A stretch of DNA of 64,000 bases, taken from assembly GCF_001457475.1 (NCBI RefSeq), contig NZ_LN831029.1, positions 6,014,001 through 6,078,000 of the forward strand. The letters run 5' to 3'. The DNA comes from Achromobacter xylosoxidans (GTDB lineage: Bacteria; Pseudomonadota; Gammaproteobacteria; Burkholderiales; Burkholderiaceae_B). The notes below the pieces were generated by a model that was not told the origin of the DNA, ran no database searches, and worked only from the letters and a program-made list of their open reading frames with translations. Shown one piece after another: positions 52,038-60,175 of this stretch (position 1 is its first letter; each line of letters begins with the position of its first letter). A program made the translations under genes and the position numbers.

Positions 52038-53513
52038 TCACAGTCCCATCGGTTGATTGTGCATGCCCCAGTACAGGCTCTTGACCTGGCTGTAGAGGCG
52101 CAGGCCGTGCAGACCTTTCTCGCGGCCGATGCCGCTGGCCTTGAAGCCGCCGAACGGCGTGGCGATATGCGATTGCTTGTAGGTATTGATCCAGACCGAG
52201 CCCGCCTCGATCTCGCGCGCCACGCGCCAGGCGCGGGCGTAGTCGCCGGTCCACATGCCGGCGGCCAGGCCGAAGGGCGTGTCGTTGGCCTGCTCGATTA
52301 CGTCTTGCTCATCCTCGAACGGCAGCGCCACCAGCACCGGTCCGAAGATCTCCTCCTGGCAGACGCGCGCGCCATTGCCAAGGCCGTCTATCACCGTGGG
52401 CAGGTAGAACCAGCCATTGGCCAGCTCGGCGCGATCCGGCGCGGCGCCGCCGACCAGCACGCGGCCGCCTTCGGCGCGGCCGATATCGACATAGCCGGCG
52501 ACCTTGTCGCGATGCGCGCGCGACACCAGCGGCCCCATCTGCGTGGCCGGATCATCGGGCAGGCCCACCCGCACCTGGCGCGTACGTTGCACCAGCGCCT
52601 CCATGAAGCGGCCATAGATGGACTTCTGCACGAACAGGCGCGAACCGGCCACGCAGCTTTGCCCGGCCGAGCCGAAGATGCCCGACACCACGCCGGCCAC
52701 GGCGCGGTCCAGGTCGGCATCATCGAACACAATGTGCGGCGACTTGCCGCCCAGCTCCAGGCCCACGGGAATCAGGCGCTGGCCGGCGATGCCACCGATG
52801 GCGCGGCCCGTTTCGGTGCCGCCGGTGAACGACACCATGCGCACGCCGGGATGCTTGACCAGCGCGGCGCCGACGTCTTCGCCGTGGCCCGGCAGCACCG
52901 TCAACAGCCCTTCGGGCAGGCCGGCCTCGGCGCAGATGCGGGCCAGTTCCAACGCCAGCTGGGGGGTTTCCTCGGACGGCTTGAGCAGCACCGCGTTGCC
53001 CGCGGCCAGCGCCGGCGCGGCCTTCTGCGCCTCGTTCATGATGGGCGAGTTCCACGGCGTGATGGCCGCGATCACGCCGAACGGCTCAGCCAGCGCCATC
53101 GAGAAGTACTCGCCGCGCGGCGAGGTCATCTCGTTCTGCCAGGTCTCGCAGACGGCGGCGTAGTAGCGGAAATGCCCGGCCGCGCTGTCGACCATGTTCA
53201 GGCATTCCTTCCAGGGCTTGCCGCTGTCGATCATCTGCAGCCGCGCCAGCGGCTCGCGCTCGGCGGCCAGGCGGCGGCTGATTTCGTACAGCGTGGCGGC
53301 GCGCTGGTCGGGACGCAGCTTGCGCCACGGCTGGCGCTGGAACGCGTCCCAGGCGATGGTCACGGCCGTATCCACGTCACGCGGCAAGGCGCACGTGACG
53401 CGTCCGGCAATACTGCCGTCGGCGGGATTGATGGAGGTGATGACGGCGTCGCCGTCTTGGCTGTGGCGCCAGTCGGCGCCCAGCCGGAAGGGCTTGTGGC
53501 TCGATGCGTGCAT
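52038..53513 (-). CDS. NAD(P)-dependent aldehyde dehydrogenase
   Basis: This 491-residue ALDH-superfamily enzyme has the cofactor region ITPWNSPIMNEAQKAAPALA, SFTGGTETGRAIG, the general-base glutamate in VGLELGGKSPHIVF and the catalytic cysteine in FGSAGQSCVAGSRLFVQ. The C-terminal part carries EEIFGPVLVALPFED and WINTYKQSHIATPFGGFKAS, typical of betaine-aldehyde/gamma-aminobutyraldehyde-type members. It leads an operon with the epimerase and Bug genes. A divergent LysR gene starts 92 bases away and probably controls it. Confidence 0.92.
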   Translation of the reverse strand: MHASSHKPFRLGADWRHSQDGDAVITSINPADGSIAGRVTCALPRDVDTAVTIAWDAFQRQPWRKLRPDQRAATLYEISRRLAAEREPLARLQMIDSGKPWKECLNMVDSAAGHFRYYAAVCETWQNEMTSPRGEYFSMALAEPFGVIAAITPWNSPIMNEAQKAAPALAAGNAVLLKPSEETPQLALELARICAEAGLPEGLLTVLPGHGEDVGAALVKHPGVRMVSFTGGTETGRAIGGIAGQRLIPVGLELGGKSPHIVFDDADLDRAVAGVVSGIFGSAGQSCVAGSRLFVQKSIYGRFMEALVQRTRQVRVGLPDDPATQMGPLVSRAHRDKVAGYVDIGRAEGGRVLVGGAAPDRAELANGWFYLPTVIDGLGNGARVCQEEIFGPVLVALPFEDEQDVIEQANDTPFGLAAGMWTGDYARAWRVAREIEAGSVWINTYKQSHIATPFGGFKASGIGREKGLHGLRLYSQVKSLYWGMHNQPMGL

Positions 53514-53605
53514 AAGGGTCGGGCAATCCAGGGGACTTCGGTAGACGCATCATCGGCCCGTCGACTATTAGGCACAATTCGATATTTTTCTTATATTCTT
53601 AGCCC

Positions 53606-54547
53606 ATGGCTATGAATATCAAGTACCGGCCGCTCAAGGCCTTCCTGCTGGCGGTGGATACCGGTTCGTTCACCCACGCCGCCAGCCAGCTGGGCGTGAC
53701 GCAGCCGTCCTTCACCGCGCTGATCCAGGACCTGGAGGACGTGCTGGGCCTGCGCCTGTTCGAGCGCACCACCCGCAGCATCAGCCTGACCTCGGCCGGG
53801 CAGGACTTCTATGCCCGCGCGCAGCGCCCCATCGCCGACCTGGAAGAAGCCTATCGCAGCCTGGCGGACCTGGCGGCGGTGCGGCGCGGCAACGTGACGC
53901 TGGGCGCCCTGCCCTCGACCGCGCTGGCGCTGCTGCCGGTGGCGGTCGGCGCGCTGCGTCAACTGCATCCGGCACTGAAAGTGCGGGTGGTCGAGGCCCA
54001 CAACGACGAGCTGGTGGCCATGCTGCGCACCAACCAGATCGAGTTCGCCGTCGGCGCGCTGGCCGAGCCGGCGCCGGACCTGTCGTTCACGCCGCTGGCC
54101 GAGGATTGCTTTTGCGCCATCTACCCCGAAGGCCACCGCCTGGACAGAAAACGCGGCCCGCTGCATTGGCGCGACGTGCTGCGCTACGACCTGATCCTGC
54201 TGTCGCAAGGCTCCAATGCGCGCCAGCAGTTCGACCGCGCGGTGCGCGAGGAAACCGGCGCGCCGGCCACCGCCTTGCGCTACGACGTCACCAACATGGG
54301 CACCGCAGCCGGCATGGTGCGCCAGGGCCTGGGAGTAAGCGTTTTGCCGCGCCTGGCATTGCCGGAACTGAACCTGGCCGGCCTGCGCGCCGCGCCGCTG
54401 TGCGACGCCTCGGCCCGCCGCGCCATCGGCCTGCTGCACCGGCGCGACCGCTCGCTGTCGCCGGCCGCGCAGGCGCTGGCGGCGCAATTGGCGACGGCCA
54501 TGGACGAGATCGTTCGACGGCTGCTGCCGCTGCCGCCGGTGAAGTGA
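53606..54547 (+). CDS. LysR-family transcriptional regulator
   Basis: This 313-residue regulator has the LysR helix-turn-helix at about 8-66 (LKAFLLAVDTGSFTHAASQL, GVTQPSFTALIQDLEDVLGL, FERTTRSISLTSAG) and a periplasmic-binding-like effector domain (GNVTLGALPSTALALLPVAV, VGALAEPAPDLSFTPLAED). It is divergent from the aldehyde-dehydrogenase/epimerase/Bug operon, the arrangement in which LysR proteins usually activate the neighbour. The intergenic stretch contains an AT-rich section just before its start. Confidence 0.92.
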   Translation: MAMNIKYRPLKAFLLAVDTGSFTHAASQLGVTQPSFTALIQDLEDVLGLRLFERTTRSISLTSAGQDFYARAQRPIADLEEAYRSLADLAAVRRGNVTLGALPSTALALLPVAVGALRQLHPALKVRVVEAHNDELVAMLRTNQIEFAVGALAEPAPDLSFTPLAEDCFCAIYPEGHRLDRKRGPLHWRDVLRYDLILLSQGSNARQQFDRAVREETGAPATALRYDVTNMGTAAGMVRQGLGVSVLPRLALPELNLAGLRAAPLCDASARRAIGLLHRRDRSLSPAAQALAAQLATAMDEIVRRLLPLPPVK

Positions 54548-54675
54548 TCCGACGACGCGCTCCATTCGTCGACGGTCGAACGCGCATCCGCATGCCGGTG
54601 CACCCCGCCACGAACAGCGCCCCTGGCCAAACGCCAGAGCGGTCTTGCACCGAACGCGCCCCCCCGACTGCCGGC

Positions 54676-56034
54676 TCAGCCCGCCACGAACAACGCGCCA
54701 ATGCGCGCCACATCGTCGTCGCTCAACACCCCGGCTTGCCACCTCAGCGTCAGCCACGCCAGCAGGTTGTCGTAACGCGCCCGGTCCAGGTCCCGCAGCG
54801 CCTCGAAGCGCTGGCGTTCGGCGTCCAGCACATCCAGATTGGTGCGCTCGCCGCCGAGCACGCTGCGCCGTGTGGCGCGCACGCGCTGCGCGGCCGCCTC
54901 GGCCGCCTGCCGGTAAGCGGTGATACGCTCGCGGCTGCTGGCGAACGTGTGGAATTGCCGCGCCAGGTCATCGAGCAACGCCCATGTGGCGGCGTCGAGC
55001 TTGTGCTGCGCTTCCTCCGCTTCAGCCAATGCCTGGCCGCTGGCCGCCGAGGTGCGCCCGCCGGAATACAGCGGAATGCTGACCTCGATGCCCACAGAAC
55101 CGGAGTCATAGCGCTGCCCGATCTGGTTCTCGCCGTTGGAATTGGTCCGCTGCTTGCGCGCCACCAGCCGCGCCGTGGGCAGGTGCCCCGCGCGGGTGGC
55201 CTGGTAGCGCTGGCGGCTGGCTTCAAGCAGGTGGCGCTGGGCCAGCAATTCCGGATTGCTCGCCAGCGCCAGTTGTCGCCACGCGGACAAATCGCGTCCC
55301 TCCACCGCCAGCGCGGCCAGGGCTGATTCCTGCAAGGGCGCAAGCAAATTGTCGGCCAGCCCCGGCCCGACAATCGCCCTTAGCGCATTGCGCGCGTCGC
55401 GCAGCCGGTCCCGCGCCTCGATCTCCTGGGCCTGCACCACGTGCGCGCGCGCCTCGATCTCCAGTTGATCCGTGCGCGTGCCCTGCCCCGCCGCGACAAA
55501 GCGCGCGCTGCGGCGCGCGTCCTCTTGCAACGAGCGCTCCTGCGACTGCGTCAATGCCAGGGCTTGCTGCGCGTACAGCACGGCGGTGTACGCCTGCAAC
55601 AGGCGCACGGCAAGCGCCTGGCGCGCGCGCTTCAGCGTCAAGCCGCCCGCTTCGGCACGCTCGCGCCCGGCGCGGTACTGCGCAAACGCCGCCGCGTCGA
55701 ACAGCGGCTGGCTCAGCGTGAACCCCGAGGCATAGCTGGCGTAGCGCGAGCGCTGCTCCAGCGCGCCCCAACGCGTCTGCTGCCGCGACGTCGTATCGTT
55801 GCGGGCACGGCTGTAGTGATAGCTCAGGTTCGGCAACAGGCCGCTGCGCCCCAATGCCGCCTCCTCGGCGTCGGCCCGTTCGCGCGCACGCGCCGCCTGC
55901 CACGTGGGATCGGACGCCAGCGCCATCGTGTACGCCTGCTGAAAATCCAGCGCCTGCGCCGCCCCCGATCCAGGCATGAACACCGCCACCATCAACATCC
56001 ATGCCGCCGCGAGCCTGCCCTGCCAGCGCTTCAT
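54676..56034 (-). CDS. TolC-family outer-membrane protein of the has type I secretion system
   Basis: This 452-residue protein has a signal peptide (AAAWMLMVAVFMPGSGAAQA) and the duplicated TolC layout: LDFQQAYTMALASDPTWQAA at the start of the first repeat, RNDTTSRQQTRWGA, VEIQ-like coiled-coil helices and, in the second repeat, LALASNPELLAQRHLLEASR, TSAASGQALAEAEEAQHK and GERTNLDVLDAERQRFEALR. It forms the trans-envelope channel. Its ATG overlaps the membrane-fusion gene stop (ATGA), so it is translated with the hasD/hasE pair. It would be hasF by analogy. Confidence 0.9.
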   Translation of the reverse strand: MKRWQGRLAAAWMLMVAVFMPGSGAAQALDFQQAYTMALASDPTWQAARARERADAEEAALGRSGLLPNLSYHYSRARNDTTSRQQTRWGALEQRSRYASYASGFTLSQPLFDAAAFAQYRAGRERAEAGGLTLKRARQALAVRLLQAYTAVLYAQQALALTQSQERSLQEDARRSARFVAAGQGTRTDQLEIEARAHVVQAQEIEARDRLRDARNALRAIVGPGLADNLLAPLQESALAALAVEGRDLSAWRQLALASNPELLAQRHLLEASRQRYQATRAGHLPTARLVARKQRTNSNGENQIGQRYDSGSVGIEVSIPLYSGGRTSAASGQALAEAEEAQHKLDAATWALLDDLARQFHTFASSRERITAYRQAAEAAAQRVRATRRSVLGGERTNLDVLDAERQRFEALRDLDRARYDNLLAWLTLRWQAGVLSDDDVARIGALFVAG

Positions 56035-57377
56035 GCGTCACCCCACGCCAGCCGCGCGCGATCGAGCAGGGGCTTGAACAGATAATTCAGCAGCGAACGC
56101 TCGCCCGTGCGCACGAACACCTCCACCGGCATGCCGGCGCGCAACGGCGCATCGCCGATGCGCCGCAGCTGGCCCGGCGCCACGTCGGCGCGCAGGCGAT
56201 AGTAAGGGCGGCCGTTGCGGTCATCCTCGAACCGGTCCGCCGACACCAGCGTCACGGTTCCCTCCAGCCGCGGCGTGCTGCTGGCATCGAAAGCCGTGAA
56301 CATCAGCTCAACCGGCAGGCCCGCGCGCACCTTGTCGATGGACTCCACCGGCAACCGCCCCTCGACCACCAGCGGCACGTCCTCGGGCACGATCTCCATC
56401 AGGCGCGAGCCGGGCTGCACCACGCCCCCGACCGTGTGCGTGGCCAGCGCCACGACGGTACCGCTGACCGGGGCGCGGATCTCGCTGTGCGCCAGGTCGA
56501 ATTCGGCCGTCGCCAGTTTCTGCGTCAACTGCTCGCGCTGCACGCGGGTTTCCGCCAGATCGGTGCGCACCTCGCGCTGAAACGCGTCGCGACGCTGCTG
56601 GCCGCGCAGCGCCAGTTCCGCGATCTGCTGGCGTGTCTGTCCCAGGGCGCCCAGGTCCGAGGCCAAGTCGCCGTCCAGTTGCGCGAGGCTGCGCTCCAGT
56701 TCCAGCACGCGGTTGCGCGGCACGTAGCCTTCGCGCGCCAGGTCGCGCAGGTTGCCCAGCTGTTCCCGCAGCAGGGCGCGCTGCGTGCGCTTGTGCGCCA
56801 ACGTCGATTCCAGGCCACCGGCCAGGGCCCGGCTGCCGGCCAGCGTGGCCTCGATGCCGGCCAGTTCGCCCGCCAGCGCCGCGCGGCGGCTGGCGAACAG
56901 TTGGCGCTCCATCGCGTAGGCGGCGGCCGCTTCGGCATTCGCCTGCGCATCGGGCGGCGCAAGATCATCCCGGCCATCGCGCTCGGCCAGCAGGCGCGCT
57001 TCGCGGGCCATGACGGCCGCCTGCTGCGCGCGCAGGCTCCGCGCCTCGCCACGCACCCGGGTATCGTCCAGCCGTACCAGCGCCTGGCCGGCCCGGACCG
57101 GGTCGCCTTCAGCCACCAGCAAGGCGCTCACCACGCCGCCCTCGATACTGTCCACCGCCTGCCGCTCGCCGGTCACGACGACGATGCCGGGCATCGCCAC
57201 ACCGTTGTCCAGCGGCGCCCACGCCGCCCACGCCAGGAAGCCACCAAAGCCCAGCGCCAGCACCCACCAGCCGAAGCGGGCCGACCAGCCGCCGTTCTCG
57301 TCAGCGTCCGCTACCGGCTCGGCCTTGTCCAGTTCGGGCCGCAGCACCACCACACGATTGCCGGCGCGTCCCGTCAT
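56031..57377 (-). CDS. hasE: Membrane fusion protein of type I secretion (HasE/PrtE-like)
   Basis: This 448-residue HlyD-family adaptor has one N-terminal membrane helix (FGWWVLALGFGGFLAWAAWA). A lipoyl-like half follows (VAMPGIVVVTGERQAVDSIEG, VSALLVAEGDPVRAGQALVR), then long coiled coils over about 110-290. The returning lipoyl/beta-barrel part shows IRAPVSGTVVALATHTVGGV, PGSRLMEIVPED and GMPVEVFVRTGERSLLNYLF. It bridges the inner-membrane ABC exporter and the TolC-like channel. Both ends overlap neighbouring genes by four bases (ATGA), indicating tight coupling. Confidence 0.92.
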   Translation of the reverse strand: MTGRAGNRVVVLRPELDKAEPVADADENGGWSARFGWWVLALGFGGFLAWAAWAPLDNGVAMPGIVVVTGERQAVDSIEGGVVSALLVAEGDPVRAGQALVRLDDTRVRGEARSLRAQQAAVMAREARLLAERDGRDDLAPPDAQANAEAAAAYAMERQLFASRRAALAGELAGIEATLAGSRALAGGLESTLAHKRTQRALLREQLGNLRDLAREGYVPRNRVLELERSLAQLDGDLASDLGALGQTRQQIAELALRGQQRRDAFQREVRTDLAETRVQREQLTQKLATAEFDLAHSEIRAPVSGTVVALATHTVGGVVQPGSRLMEIVPEDVPLVVEGRLPVESIDKVRAGLPVELMFTAFDASSTPRLEGTVTLVSADRFEDDRNGRPYYRLRADVAPGQLRRIGDAPLRAGMPVEVFVRTGERSLLNYLFKPLLDRARLAWGDA

Positions 57378-59296
57378 GCCTTGCCTCCGAAGATCAGCCC
57401 TGAAAACGCGCCGCCGGCCAGGGGGTACACCTGCGCCACGGCCCCGCCAGGGCGTGCCTGCGCCGGTGGAGCTGTCCCGCCGGAAGCCGCCGCGCCCGCC
57501 GTGCTGGCCGTCGCCGCCGGGCGGTTGCCCGCCGCGGAGGTCGACGCCGAGGGCGATGCCATCGTCCCTGACGCGCTCTCAGGCGGCGGCCGCAGCACCT
57601 CATGGGTTGCACCGAAGCGCTGCGCTTGGCCATCGCGCAACAACAGCAGGTGCGTCGTTGCCGCCAGCACCTTGGGCCGGTGCGTCACCAGCACCACCGT
57701 CGCGCCCGCCTCCCGCAGCCGGCCCAGCGCATCAAGCAAGGCCTGCTCGCCGGCGTCGTCCAGGCTGGCGTTGGGTTCGTCCAGCACCACCAGGCGCGGC
57801 GTCCCGTACAGCGCCCGCGCCAAGGCGATGCGCTGGCGCTGCCCGCCCGACAATCCCTGGCCACCGGTACCGATCGGCGTGTCATAGCCACGCGGCAAGG
57901 CCAGGATCATGTCGTGCGCGCCGGCCATGCGGGCAGCGTCGATCACGCGTTGGGCCAGTACTTCGCCATCGCTGTCCGGGGTGGGAAAGCGCGCGATGTT
58001 CTCGGCCACCGTCCCGGAGAACAGTTCCACGTCCTGCGGCACATACCCCAGCCACTCCCCCAGCCGCCCTCGCTCCCATTGCCGCAGGTCGGCGCCATCC
58101 AGGCGTGCCGTGCCCAGGCGGGCCGGCCAGACACCCGCCACCAATCTGGCCAGGGTCGACTTGCCCGCGCCCGAGGGGCCAACCACCCCCAGCACCAGCC
58201 CTGGCTCCAGCGAAAGCGACACGTTCACCAGCGTCGGCTGCGCCGCGCCCGGCGGCGTCACCGTCACGCCCTCCAGCCGCAGCGCGCCCTTTGGCTCGGG
58301 CAGCGTCAGGCCCGCGGCTGGCGCCGGATACGTCGCCAGCAACTCCTGCAAGCGCCGCCACGCCAGCCGCGTGCCGGCCCATTGCCGCCAGGCGCCGATC
58401 ACCTGATCGATCGGACTGAGCACGCGCCCCATCAGGATGGAACCCGCGATCATCATGCCGGCGCTGACATGGCTCTGCAGCACCAGCCACGCGCCCAGGC
58501 CCAGCACCAGCGATTGCAGGGCCATCCGCACCGTCTTCGACACGCTCGCGATCACCGCCGAGCGCTGGCTGGCCATGCCCTGGCGCCGCACATAGCCCAC
58601 ATGCAGCCGCTGCCAGCGCGCGCGCAATCGATCCAGCATGCCCATGGCCTGGATGGCCTCGGCATTGCGCAATTGCCCGTCCGCCTCCACGCCGGCCCGC
58701 ACCGACAACCCGCCCGCCTCGGCCAACAGCTTGCGCGACACCTGCTCGTTGAGCCATGCCAACGCCACCAGGATGATGGTCCCCGCCAACGCCAGCGTGC
58801 CCATCCAGGGATGGAACAGGAACATCACCAACAGGAACAGCGGAAACCACGGCGCATCGAAGAACGCGAACACGGCGCTGCCGGTCAGGAACTGACGCAC
58901 CGTATTCAAGTCGCTGACCGCCTGTCCGGCGTTGGCTGGCACACCCGCAAGGCCGCGCCGGAACGCCGCTTCATGCACGCGCCCCGCCAGCGCCGCGTCA
59001 AAGCGCGCGCCGATCTGGATGATGACGACGCCGCGCGCGTAATCCAGCGCGCCCATCAACGCGAGCAGCCCGACGATCATCAGGCTCAGCATGACCAGCG
59101 TGAAGACATTGCCGGACGCCAGCACACGGTCGTACACCTGCAGCATGTAGAGCGACGGCGCCAGCATCAACAGGTTGGCGGCGACGCTGAAGGCCGCCAC
59201 GCTGACCCAGCCGGTGCGAAAGCGCGCCAGGAGCGATTTGATCTCCAGGGCGCCCACGTCCTGTGCCGCAACTGTACGCGTCTGGTTTTGCCGCAT
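57374..59296 (-). CDS. hasD: Type I secretion ABC transporter (HasD/PrtD-like)
   Basis: This 640-residue half-transporter has six membrane helices (about 35-300, with MLAPSLYMLQVYDRVLASGN) and no peptidase C39 domain, as in PrtD/HasD exporters. The ATPase domain shows Walker A GPSGAGKSTLARL, the signature LSGGQRQRIALARALY, Walker B LVVLDEPNASLD and the switch His in VTHRPK. A low-complexity Ala/Pro/Gly tail (about 580-640) is unusual. Start 59296 (MRQNQTRTV) is preferred; upstream readings of the frame lack similarity. It should export HasA, encoded just upstream, by recognising its uncleaved C-terminal signal. Confidence 0.92.
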   Translation of the reverse strand: MRQNQTRTVAAQDVGALEIKSLLARFRTGWVSVAAFSVAANLLMLAPSLYMLQVYDRVLASGNVFTLVMLSLMIVGLLALMGALDYARGVVIIQIGARFDAALAGRVHEAAFRRGLAGVPANAGQAVSDLNTVRQFLTGSAVFAFFDAPWFPLFLLVMFLFHPWMGTLALAGTIILVALAWLNEQVSRKLLAEAGGLSVRAGVEADGQLRNAEAIQAMGMLDRLRARWQRLHVGYVRRQGMASQRSAVIASVSKTVRMALQSLVLGLGAWLVLQSHVSAGMMIAGSILMGRVLSPIDQVIGAWRQWAGTRLAWRRLQELLATYPAPAAGLTLPEPKGALRLEGVTVTPPGAAQPTLVNVSLSLEPGLVLGVVGPSGAGKSTLARLVAGVWPARLGTARLDGADLRQWERGRLGEWLGYVPQDVELFSGTVAENIARFPTPDSDGEVLAQRVIDAARMAGAHDMILALPRGYDTPIGTGGQGLSGGQRQRIALARALYGTPRLVVLDEPNASLDDAGEQALLDALGRLREAGATVVLVTHRPKVLAATTHLLLLRDGQAQRFGATHEVLRPPPESASGTMASPSASTSAAGNRPAATASTAGAAASGGTAPPAQARPGGAVAQVYPLAGGAFSGLIFGGKA

Positions 59297-59349
59297 TGGT
59301 TTTCCTAGCCCGGATGACTGCCGGGACACGCAGAATGAAGAAACAAAAA

Positions 59350-59384
59350 GACGGTCGCGACGGGGGATAGGCCCGCCGCGACCG
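59350..59384 (-). terminator. Terminator/attenuator between hasA and hasD
   Basis: On the minus strand, ACGGTCGCG (59384-59376) pairs with CGCGACCGT (59358-59350), and extra G/C pairs inside extend the stem. CTTTTTGTTT follows. The signal lies in the 131-base hasA-hasD gap. It would let most transcripts stop after hasA and keep the exporter genes lower. Confidence 0.75.
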
Positions 59385-59427
59385 TGACCCACGCGCCCGA
59401 GAAAGCGCGGGGAAACTCGCGGGTGGG

Positions 59428-60033
59428 TTACGCCGCCAGGGCCAGATCGGTCTCGGTGGCGAGGTTGTGGCCGACTAGGTCGGCGATGGATGTGTGCATA
59501 TCCATCCCGTTCTGTTCCAAGGCTTCGACCAAGCCTCCGTTCGTGATGTGGCTGATCTTGTCTGGCGTGCCAACAACCGAACCGTTCATCAGGCCCCAAA
59601 CGATGTCATGCACTTCATTGCCTCGTCCATCGGCAACATCACCCTCGATAGGCTGATCGAAAGTAAATGTAATGAGCGGATCGACCACATGTCCGGCTCC
59701 GTCCAGGCCACCGCCCAGGGTGATGGAATCCAATGAACCCCACACTGTGTGCGCGGTCGGGCCGTCACCTGCGTGGCCGCTGTAAGGAGGGAAGAAGTAG
59801 TGCAGATCACCCGAAGCCACGAAGGCGTAGTTGGCGACCGTTTTGCTGACATAGCCATAGTCAGTGCCGTTGAAGGCGTTGCCGCCGAAGAATCCGCCCT
59901 TATTGGGAACGCTGGTGTGCTCACCGGCAACCCCTCCATTCTGGAACGCGTCCAGCATGAGCTCCAACGAACTCTCCGTTGTGATACCCGTGGGAAGGTG
60001 GCTGATATCGATAAAGCTTACTTGTGCAGACAT
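59428..60033 (-). CDS. hasA: Haemophore HasA
   Basis: This 201-residue extracellular haem-binding protein is slightly longer than the roughly 188-residue Serratia HasA. The axial ligands appear conserved as His39 (GEHTSVPNKGGFFGG) and Tyr79 (FVASGDLHYFF), and the ligand-supporting His precedes VWGSLDSITLGGGLDG. Further family segments are VHDIVWGLMNGSVVG and the C-terminal secretion ending ETDLALAA. ATG 60033 is chosen over 60039 because GGAG then sits 7 rather than 1 base away. There is no Sec signal; export would be by HasD/HasE and the TolC-like protein. The product delivers haem to HasR, encoded upstream. Confidence 0.93.
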   Translation of the reverse strand: MSAQVSFIDISHLPTGITTESSLELMLDAFQNGGVAGEHTSVPNKGGFFGGNAFNGTDYGYVSKTVANYAFVASGDLHYFFPPYSGHAGDGPTAHTVWGSLDSITLGGGLDGAGHVVDPLITFTFDQPIEGDVADGRGNEVHDIVWGLMNGSVVGTPDKISHITNGGLVEALEQNGMDMHTSIADLVGHNLATETDLALAA

Positions 60034-60152
60034 TGTCATGCTCCGTTTATTACCAATTGCCGGGGTGAATCCCCGACCCAAAAAAGCGCCGCACTATGCG
60101 TGCGCCGCACATGCGAAGAATCCGCATGTCTCTTTCTCGGGATAGGCATGCG

Positions 60153-60161
60153 CCCCCCCCC
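60153..60161. repeat. Poly-C tract (C9) between hasR and hasA
   Basis: Nine consecutive Cs on the plus strand (Gs on the transcribed strand) lie in the 142-base hasR-hasA gap, about 120 bases before the hasA ATG. Such tracts can change length by slipped-strand mispairing. Bordetella fimbrial promoters are switched by comparable poly-C runs. Confidence 0.7.
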
Positions 60162-60175
60162 GAGCGATTACTTGC

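Noticed and set aside
56001-57887. 628-codon plus-strand frame in the has region
   Set aside because: It is antisense to the hasE gene and shows no recognisable motif.
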